From Bacteroidota bacterium (lineage in GTDB: Bacteria > Bacteroidota > Bacteroidia > Cytophagales > Cyclobacteriaceae): 19,850 nucleotides of DNA. Within the stretch, counting starts at the first letter, position 1. Each line of letters starts with the position of its first letter. The notes under the pieces were generated by a model. It was given only the letters and a program-made list of their open reading frames with translations, was not told where the DNA came from and did not search any database. The stretch is from contig JAEYXN010000131.1 of the NCBI GenBank assembly GCA_023431285.1, positions 1 through 19,850 of the forward strand. Reading direction: 5' to 3'. Of this stretch, positions 14,233 through 19,850 are shown one piece after another. A program made the position numbers and the translations under genes.

Positions 14233-14562
14233 ATGATCACAACTCTTTTTCTCATTCAACTCATTGCCGTTCAGATTTGGTACGCCACTTCAAATCAGGT
14301 GAAGCATGGCCCATCCACTTTCCTGTATGCCATTCTTCTAGGAAACAAACAAGTCGTCCGATGGACCGGTATTGTACTCCTCGTAACAACGACAGCACTC
14401 TTCGTAGCGCGGTTTGGATGGATGACAGGTATATGCGTGAGCTTTGTGGGAATCATGGGGGTAGCCAGTCTGGTCGTCCTGTTGAATCCACTTCGTTACG
14501 TTCGAAGTATTACAGTCATAATTCTGTATGTTCTCTTCGTCGCGCTTGAATTCTTAATTTGA
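14233..14562 (+). CDS. Small inner-membrane protein, DUF3325-like
   Basis: This 109-residue protein has about four hydrophobic segments (1-17, 42-60, 64-84, 91-108). It contains HGPS, then VRWTGIVLLVTTTALFV, a GWMTGI turn and NPLRY. This order (a His loop, an R-x-x-G-x-x-L-L helix, GW-x-x-G, and a basic end) resembles DUF3325, a protein that accompanies PepSY reductase genes in proteobacterial siderophore operons. The match is by eye and the family is short, so it is tentative. It sits between the DUF4374 lipoprotein and the PepSY gene and is followed at once by the next small membrane gene. A role as a partner of the PepSY protein in ferric-siderophore reduction is inferred from position. 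Confidence 0.55.
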   Translation: MITTLFLIQLIAVQIWYATSNQVKHGPSTFLYAILLGNKQVVRWTGIVLLVTTTALFVARFGWMTGICVSFVGIMGVASLVVLLNPLRYVRSITVIILYVLFVALEFLI

Positions 14563-14567
14563 AGCCT

Positions 14568-14846
14568 ATGCCAGCAAACAAAAAGTACCTTACAAAATCA
14601 CCGTGGTTAAGATTGGTCAAGATCCTCGCCGGGGCGGCAGGTGGTTATGCCGTAATGATCAGTTTTCACTTGCTGCTGACGCTCATTTTCCCCCGGGAGA
14701 ACGTAATCGCCACCTCTTTTTTTACCGGGTACACATTGTGGGCGATTCTGCTCCTTTTCGCGTTCACAGCCAGGAACGTGTGGAAGGTATGGGGAGTTTA
14801 CGTCGGACTTACATTGTTGTTCTCTCTTCCGTATCTGCTTTCGTAA
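14568..14846 (+). CDS. Small inner-membrane protein, DUF3649-like
   Basis: It has 92 residues from the ATG at 14568; a TTG at 14559, overlapping the previous stop, would add three. There are three hydrophobic segments. GGYAVMISFHLLLTLIFPRE, then a long helix ending LLFAFTARNVWKVWGVY, follow the DUF3649 pattern (GGY, a Pro after the second helix, and F-A-x-R-x-x-x-x-W). In other bacteria DUF3649, PepSY and DUF3325 genes lie together in siderophore loci. This neighbourhood strengthens both weak assignments. It ends 3 bp before the PepSY gene, so they are tightly co-transcribed. Confidence 0.6.
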   Translation: MPANKKYLTKSPWLRLVKILAGAAGGYAVMISFHLLLTLIFPRENVIATSFFTGYTLWAILLLFAFTARNVWKVWGVYVGLTLLFSLPYLLS

Positions 14847-14849
14847 ACC

Positions 14850-16553
14850 ATGGATAACAGGAACCACAATATATATTTTCACACCCATACCGTCAGTGGC
14901 ATTATTATCTGTGCAGTGCTATACGTGATGTTCTTCGCCGGCTCGTTCGCGTTTTTCAAAGACGACCTCACCGCCTGGCAGAAGAACGCTTCTTTCACTG
15001 TGAACAGAGAAGTGGTTCAGCGTGACTACAACCGTGTTTTTGATTCACTCTCGCAACATCACAAATTGCTGGGTCGCGACTTCGAACTCGCCATTCAACG
15101 TCACGGAATGTCAGCGTACATCACCATGACGCCATCGAATGACAGTACACTTATAGCCAAACCGAAAAAGAATTCGGAGGACACGCAGCGACGCAGCCGG
15201 GGAAGGCGAGGAGGGAACGATGACTCAGCTTTCTTCAATTACGATTTCGCAGGTAAGAAAGACGTCGAATACAGGGCCGGGTACGATATTGGCGAATTCC
15301 TCTACCGTCTCCACTTCCTGGCTCAGCTTAACTCGGTGCCTATTCGCCTTGGAATCCCTTTTGGCTACCTGCTGGCTGGAATAATTTCCTTCATCTTCCT
15401 CTTCGCGCTGATTACCGGGCTGATGCTCCACTGGAACAAAATCGTTTCAAACTTCTTTACCTTCCGTCCGTGGGCAAAGTGGAAGACCGTATGGACAGAT
15501 CTTCACACTGCTCTTGGTGTGATCCAGTTTCCCTTTCAGTTCATCTTCGCCGTCACCGGCATTGTTCTCATCGCCAATATTTTCCTGATCGGACCTTACG
15601 CGAAGTTCCTTTACAAAGGGAATGACCAGGAGTTATTGAAAGCTCTTGCCTATTCTGATACATCAAAATTCGAGTACTCCTATAAGCCATTGGAAAGATC
15701 TTTTGATCTCAATGCATTCGTCGGTTCTCTAGAAGAAAAGTTTAATGGGGAAGATATCAGCCGTCTGATGATCCGGAACTATGGAGATGAGAACATGCAT
15801 ATTATTGTGGATTCGAAACCAGTGTCTTCGGCAAGCTTTTCGGGATCGGGAAAGATCATATATCGCGTGAGCGACGAAAAAGTACTACACGAAACTTCAG
15901 CTACAACGCATTCTTCCTATATCGACAAGGTAAAAGCACTCGTCTATCATTTGCATTTCGGCGACTTTGGAGGAAGACCTCTACGGGTAATGTACTTTAT
16001 CCTGGGAATCCTTGGTTGTGTGGTCATCCTTTCTGGAATAATGATATGGCTTGTCGCGCGTGACAAGAACAATATCCCGAAGCACAAACGGGTCTTCAAC
16101 TTCTGGACTGCAAACATTTTTCTTGCAACATGCCTTTCGATGCTTCCGGTTACCGCTTTCACGATGATCGTTCTTTTGTTCCTCGACAACCCCGGACAGG
16201 CCGAGATTTACAATTGGTATTTCTATTCATGGCTCGCTCTTGGTGCTTATTTCATCGTGAGAAGAAACCTTGCGCTGACCAACCTACAAAGTACGGCCCT
16301 ATCGGTTATAACCTGTCTGATGCTGCCCCTATGTGATGGAATTGTGCGTGGAAACTGGTTGTGGGTCACATTCGCCCGCGGTGAATACGACATCCTGTTT
16401 ATTGACTTACTATTCCTCAGCCTTTCTTTGGTCAGCGCTTTCGGCTATTCAAAATTGAAAAAGAGAGAATCAATACAGATAGGTGCCACGGCCTCGCCCA
16501 ATGGTGCCGGCTCAGACAACCCAAGATCCAAGAAGTTATCAATCAAACTATAG
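14850..16553 (+). CDS. PepSY-associated membrane protein, XusC-like putative ferric-siderophore reductase
   Basis: This 567-residue inner-membrane protein has a first helix at about 17-36, a periplasmic domain, helices at about 168-196 and 222-250, a second periplasmic PepSY-like domain (255-370), a helix at 378-403 and about four C-terminal helices. His residues flank the helices at positions typical of the PepSY_TM family: FHTHT (10-14), LHF (154-156), DLHTALG (217-223) and YHLHFGDFGG (366-375). These could bind heme for electron transfer across the membrane. The basic, low-complexity loop RRSRGRRGGNDD (114-125) is unusual. It sits last in a chain of receptor, lipoprotein and two small partners. 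Homologues FsrB/FoxB/XusC reduce or process imported ferric siderophores, and the same role is inferred here. Confidence 0.85.
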   Translation: MDNRNHNIYFHTHTVSGIIICAVLYVMFFAGSFAFFKDDLTAWQKNASFTVNREVVQRDYNRVFDSLSQHHKLLGRDFELAIQRHGMSAYITMTPSNDSTLIAKPKKNSEDTQRRSRGRRGGNDDSAFFNYDFAGKKDVEYRAGYDIGEFLYRLHFLAQLNSVPIRLGIPFGYLLAGIISFIFLFALITGLMLHWNKIVSNFFTFRPWAKWKTVWTDLHTALGVIQFPFQFIFAVTGIVLIANIFLIGPYAKFLYKGNDQELLKALAYSDTSKFEYSYKPLERSFDLNAFVGSLEEKFNGEDISRLMIRNYGDENMHIIVDSKPVSSASFSGSGKIIYRVSDEKVLHETSATTHSSYIDKVKALVYHLHFGDFGGRPLRVMYFILGILGCVVILSGIMIWLVARDKNNIPKHKRVFNFWTANIFLATCLSMLPVTAFTMIVLLFLDNPGQAEIYNWYFYSWLALGAYFIVRRNLALTNLQSTALSVITCLMLPLCDGIVRGNWLWVTFARGEYDILFIDLLFLSLSLVSAFGYSKLKKRESIQIGATASPNGAGSDNPRSKKLSIKL

Positions 16554-16568
16554 ATTAAAATAAAAATC

Positions 16569-17267
16569 ATGAAACGTCAACTAGTTCTAATTGCATTTTT
16601 CTCTTTCCTCACAGTCACCTCCGCACTCGCACATGCATTGTGGATCGAAACAGATGGGAAAGGTACGTTGGGAAAATCCCACGCCATAAAAATCTTTTAC
16701 GGGGAGTACGCCGCGGGTGAATTTGAAAAGACCGACGCATGGTATTCCGATGTAAATACGTTTCAGCTTTGGTTAATCTCACCCGATGGAAAAAAGACAC
16801 CACTTACATATACCGCGGCGGGAGACCACTACACATCTTCGTTTACCCCCGATCAACAGGGCGCCTATACGCTGGCAGTAGGCCACAGTGCTAAAGAAGT
16901 CAATCGCAAATATGTGTATCAGTTCAACTCCAGCGCTATAGTAAGCGTCGGTAAGGCATCTTCAAACACCCATAAGCCTTCGAACGAATTGTATCTTGAG
17001 GCAGAGAAAGACGCGAAAGGAAAGGCAGGCATTGTGCGCGCCTATTTCAAAGGTCAACCTGCTGCAGATATCACTATTACCATTTCCGGACCAACGGGAT
17101 GGAGCAAGAACTTCAAGACTGATAAGAACGGCGTTCTTCAATTCGAAGCACAATGGAAGGGGACCTATGCACTGGAAGGATTTTATACCACAGAAGAGAC
17201 CGGTACGCAACACGAGGCAGAGTTCGACCATATCTGGCGTTGCGCGACAACTCGCATTGATTTGTAA
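16569..17267 (+). CDS. Exported DUF4198-family protein
   Basis: This 232-residue protein has a signal peptide (cleavage after TSALA, about 21) whose mature end starts HALWIE, typical of DUF4198, a family related to the periplasmic part of nickel/cobalt uptake systems (NikM/CbiK-like). The body has two beta-sandwich-like parts: LWLISPDGKKTPLTY (about 65-80) and a C-terminal GKAGIVRAYFKGQPAADITI region, then KTDKNGVLQFEAQWKGTYAL, which resembles a carboxypeptidase-regulatory fold. The N-terminal His after cleavage could bind metal. It lies 15 bp after the PepSY gene, so it is probably in the operon and may chaperone a metal or ligand in the periplasm. A terminator-like hairpin follows. Confidence 0.8.
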   Translation: MKRQLVLIAFFSFLTVTSALAHALWIETDGKGTLGKSHAIKIFYGEYAAGEFEKTDAWYSDVNTFQLWLISPDGKKTPLTYTAAGDHYTSSFTPDQQGAYTLAVGHSAKEVNRKYVYQFNSSAIVSVGKASSNTHKPSNELYLEAEKDAKGKAGIVRAYFKGQPAADITITISGPTGWSKNFKTDKNGVLQFEAQWKGTYALEGFYTTEETGTQHEAEFDHIWRCATTRIDL

Positions 17268-17319
17268 GTTGGCGGAGTATGCCTGCCTGAATAACCTAAA
17301 TGACATACATTCACGATAA

Positions 17320-17344
17320 ATGGCCGGATTCTCTATCCGGCCAT
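17320..17344 (+). terminator. Hairpin after the DUF4198 gene
   Basis: ATGGCCGGA / TCCGGCCAT (17320-17328 and 17336-17344) form a perfect 9-bp stem with a 7-base loop. CTGCATTTCG follows, with only a weak T tract, so it may be a Rho-aided or partial terminator between the operon and the second PepSY gene. Confidence 0.6.
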
Positions 17345-17437
17345 CTGCATTTCGCTGGAACCCGAATCAGATGCGTCTCCAATGATTTTATTACTTGTGA
17401 TGTATAAATTTAAGATTACCACGGTAAATTGCGGTAT

Positions 17438-18640
17438 ATGACAGACCAATGCGAAAAGTCCGGCTGGAAGAAAACAAGATCTCTCTTCAACACCATTCAC
17501 CTATGGCTTGGCGTTGGAAGCGGACTGATCATCTTTGTTGTGTGCCTCACCGGGACGGTGTACACCTTCAGCACGGAGATCCAGAAGATCACCGATTCAA
17601 ATCTGCACAGTGTTGAAGTGCCTGATGGAGCTTCCAGACTTTCTGCCGAAACCTTAGTCGAAAAGGTACTGACCCACGCAGGTGACGGCGTAGCACAAGC
17701 GGTGGTCATTCCGGCCGGAGACAAATCCTCTTACCAGGTCGTGGTCGGGAAGGTAGAGAAAGATCAGAAGAGCGGCGGACGCGGCAGGGGAACACCCTAC
17801 TTTGTCAATCCTTACACAGGCGAAGTACTGGGAACAGGAGAGACAAGCTCTTCGGAATTCTTCATGGTCATGTTTCGCATGCACCGCTGGCTTCTGCTGG
17901 ACACTGAAATTGGCAGACCTATCGTCGGCGTCGCGACACTCATTTTTGTTATTATCATCATCACTGGAATGGTAATCTGGGTGCCCAAGAAAGTAAAGAA
18001 CTGGAAGCAGGGCCTGACCATAAAAGCTGGCGCAAACTGGAAGCGGGTAAACCACGATCTACATAATGCGCTCGGGCTCTATGCATCACTCTTTCTCCTC
18101 GTAATGGCTCTTACAGGATTGACATGGTCCTTCCAATGGTATAAGGAAGGATTCGTGAATATGTTCAGCAGCAAATCAAAAGACTCAAAACCAAAGGAGC
18201 TTTTTTCTTCGTTTGAAGCAGGAGCGGAGAGGGCAACAATTGCTACATTCGTTTCATCTGCAGAAGAGGTCCTTGCCTACAACGGCGATTACAGAATTAA
18301 CCTGCCTTCGGATTCCCTCGGAGTAGTCTCGGTCATGAAAACAGGAAACGGATTCTTCTCAACGTCAGTAGCCGACAGAATCACGTTAGATCAATATTCA
18401 GCCAACGTGCTGGCTACAGATCTCTTCAGCGACAAAGCCTTCGGCGATCAGGTCGTATCCTCAATCAAGGCAATACACATCGGCAGCTTCGCCGGTACCT
18501 TCTCAAAAATCCTTTACTTCATCACGTGTCTGATTGGTACCAGCCTCCCGGTGACGGGAATAATTATCTGGATCAACAAGCTTCGTAAGAAGAGAGAGAA
18601 ACCATCTAAACGTGCCTTGTCGCCTCAAGGGGTGGCGTGA
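17438..18640 (+). CDS. Second PepSY-associated TM helix protein
   Basis: It has 400 residues from the ATG at 17438; a TTG three codons earlier is possible. There are four helices (after IHLWLGVGSG near the N-terminus, then about 165-190, 215-240 and 360-385) flanking two periplasmic segments, the usual PepSY_TM layout. Family His positions are present: IHLWLG, MHRWLL, NHDLHNALG and AIHIGSFAG. The loop KVEKDQKSGGRGRGTP resembles the basic loop of the first PepSY protein. It has its own ~170-bp leader with a hairpin, so it may be transcribed separately or by read-through. Having two PepSY proteins in one locus suggests either a two-step reductase chain or two different substrates. No Fur-like box was found before it. 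Confidence 0.85.
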   Translation: MTDQCEKSGWKKTRSLFNTIHLWLGVGSGLIIFVVCLTGTVYTFSTEIQKITDSNLHSVEVPDGASRLSAETLVEKVLTHAGDGVAQAVVIPAGDKSSYQVVVGKVEKDQKSGGRGRGTPYFVNPYTGEVLGTGETSSSEFFMVMFRMHRWLLLDTEIGRPIVGVATLIFVIIIITGMVIWVPKKVKNWKQGLTIKAGANWKRVNHDLHNALGLYASLFLLVMALTGLTWSFQWYKEGFVNMFSSKSKDSKPKELFSSFEAGAERATIATFVSSAEEVLAYNGDYRINLPSDSLGVVSVMKTGNGFFSTSVADRITLDQYSANVLATDLFSDKAFGDQVVSSIKAIHIGSFAGTFSKILYFITCLIGTSLPVTGIIIWINKLRKKREKPSKRALSPQGVA

Positions 18641-18797
18641 TCCAGGTCACACATTAAGCATGTAAGTTCATTCTGACCTTGCCAGGACTTACCTGCATGA
18701 AAGTTTCTATCGTTTGCATAAAGCATAAAATTGAAAAAACGCATATGCACAATGCGATCACAGAAATTTTGCTCATATTTGACCATCTAGTAGCCCA

Positions 18798-19154
18798 ATG
18801 CCCCGCATCGTCTCCAGGTTTGTCATCATCACGCTCGCGTTACTGATTACCTTCCGTATCATCGGTGCCTGCGTTACAGCTCTACCGCCAATCTCCGATT
18901 CTACTGAAACCATCCACGTACACGACCCCGCTGCGTCACTCATTCTGCAGTCGTTCTCCGTGGAAAAAACAGAAAGCGAAAGTGAGAAGCTTCTGGGTGC
19001 CGACTCGATTGGTCGTTGTCTTCTCATAGACTTTACCCAACACGCCGACTCTCTCGCAACGCTTCATTCTCCGCAGGATGTGATGTCACCCTCCACGTTC
19101 AGCTATGACGTGCGACCACCTGTGCATCAGTTTCACTGCGTCTTTCAAATCTGA
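18798..19154 (+). CDS. Small exported hypothetical protein
   Basis: This 118-residue protein has an N-terminal hydrophobic segment (8-28) that may be a signal peptide or anchor; IGAC at 22-25 could be a lipobox, although Arg20 inside the segment is unusual for one. The remainder has scattered His, Asp and Cys (HVHDPAAS, PPVHQFHCVF at the end) and no recognised fold. It starts 157 bp after the PepSY gene and lies 113 bp before the RND adaptor gene on the same strand. It could belong to the efflux operon, where small His-rich proteins can bind metal, but this is not shown by the sequence. Confidence 0.5.
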   Translation: MPRIVSRFVIITLALLITFRIIGACVTALPPISDSTETIHVHDPAASLILQSFSVEKTESESEKLLGADSIGRCLLIDFTQHADSLATLHSPQDVMSPSTFSYDVRPPVHQFHCVFQI

Positions 19155-19202
19155 AAATTCTCCCCTTCAGTCTTGTATAGCCTGAGTAATTCAGTCTACC
19201 TC

Positions 19203-19216
19203 TAAGCGCGCGCTTA
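19203..19216. promoter_or_regulatory. Perfect 14-bp palindrome before the RND adaptor gene
   Basis: TAAGCGCGCGCTTA is its own reverse complement and lies 51 bp upstream of the adaptor ATG, a position suited to an operator. The GC-rich block after it (CCGCGTCCGCCGGTCACGG) stands out from its surroundings. No regulator gene is in view. Confidence 0.35.
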
Positions 19217-19267
19217 ATCGCCCGCGTCCGCCGGTCACGGCCACAACATTTTTACTTATAATATCTT

Positions 19268-19850
19268 ATGAAGCATACTTTCATTGTTATATGCGTGATC
19301 ATATTGTGCAGCGCAGCCTGCCACGACAAAGAACACGCCAGTCATCACGAGAACACAAAATTTGTAGTCACCAGTCCTGTCGTCAAAGACACATTAGTAT
19401 ACCACGAGTACGTCTGTCAGATTCATTCCATTCAGCATATCGAGCTCCGCGCTCTTGAACGAGGGTATATACAACATGTCTATGTGGACGAAGGTCAATC
19501 GGTGAAGAAGGGCCAGCTGATGTTCCAGGTAATGCCAATGGTCTATGAAGCAGAACTCGAGAAAGCCAAAGCTGAGGTCAACTTTGCGGAGATTGAATAC
19601 TCCAATACAAGAAGCCTGGCCGATAGCAGCATCGTTTCTCCGAACGAGCTTGCCCTTGCCAACGCACGACTCAACAAAGCAAAGGCAGAGCATGACCTCG
19701 CACTAGCCCATCTCAACTTCACGACCATCCGCGCTCCGTTCGACGGCATCATGGACCGCTTCCATGTTCGTCTCGGAAGTCTCGTGGATGAAGGTGAACT
19801 CCTTACCACCCTTTCGGATAACAGTAAAGTCTGGGTTTACTTCAATGTGC
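19268..19850 (+). CDS. RND efflux periplasmic adaptor subunit (membrane fusion protein), 5' part
   Basis: It is open from the ATG at 19268 to the window end (194 residues seen; family members are usually about 350-400). The N-terminus is a lipoprotein signal with lipobox SAAC (Cys18). Next come the first half of the barrel/lipoyl domain (about 60-85, with VYVDEGQSVKKGQLMF), an alpha-hairpin (about 95-145, with EKAKAEVNFAEIEY and LANARLNKAKAEHDLA) and the second half (FTTIRAPFDGIMDRF and VDEGELLTTLSD). It links an inner-membrane RND pump to an outer-membrane channel to export drugs, metals or other compounds. The rest of the gene and probably the pump and channel genes lie downstream. The window shows only the 5' end, so the substrate class cannot be told. 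Confidence 0.95.
   Translation, partial: MKHTFIVICVIILCSAACHDKEHASHHENTKFVVTSPVVKDTLVYHEYVCQIHSIQHIELRALERGYIQHVYVDEGQSVKKGQLMFQVMPMVYEAELEKAKAEVNFAEIEYSNTRSLADSSIVSPNELALANARLNKAKAEHDLALAHLNFTTIRAPFDGIMDRFHVRLGSLVDEGELLTTLSDNSKVWVYFNV

Overview
The window looks like part of a Bacteroidota chromosome, probably Cytophagales-like. The signs are a SusC/FecA-type TonB-dependent receptor with an N-terminal carboxypeptidase-regulatory domain, a DUF4374 lipoprotein, A-rich leaders with few Shine-Dalgarno motifs, and integrase/HTH/DUF3987 modules typical of this phylum. No tRNA, rRNA, IS element or CRISPR array was seen.

Region 1 (1-3025) looks defence-like. It holds the C-terminal end of a UvrD/SF1-type helicase and a complete DUF262 + HNH protein (GmrSD-like, with an 11-Asp tract). 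Convergent to these is a uracil-DNA-glycosylase-superfamily protein.

Region 2 (about 3026-9041) looks like a compact integrated element with every gene on the minus strand. In transcription order these are a zinc-finger/HTH protein, a tyrosine recombinase, a 302-residue unknown, an excisionase-type HTH protein, a 65-residue unknown, a DnaB-N-like protein and a DUF3987 ATPase. A strong terminator follows. Beyond it is a 589-bp non-coding stretch with an array of about 32-bp period, an iteron-like candidate origin. The integrase end abuts the 3' end of mnmE, the same kind of site used by SGI1-type islands. No relaxase, capsid, portal or terminase gene is visible, so a minimal satellite or mobilisable element is the best reading. 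The distal att site is uncertain: a 9-bp match to the mnmE end lies at 3185-3193.

Region 3 (9024-10385) is mnmE, the tRNA wobble-uridine GTPase, intact at both ends.

Region 4 (10479-18640) is a probable iron/siderophore uptake locus on the plus strand. Two Fur-box-like palindromes and a hairpin leader precede a TonB receptor, a DUF4374 lipoprotein, two small membrane proteins (DUF3325- and DUF3649-like), a PepSY membrane protein, a DUF4198 protein and a second PepSY protein. The receptor/DUF4374/PepSY set matches the Bacteroides XusABC xenosiderophore system. The inferred route is outer-membrane import followed by PepSY-dependent reduction of the ferric complex at the inner membrane.

Region 5 (18798-19850) has a small exported protein of unknown function and the start of an RND efflux periplasmic adaptor, which runs off the window.
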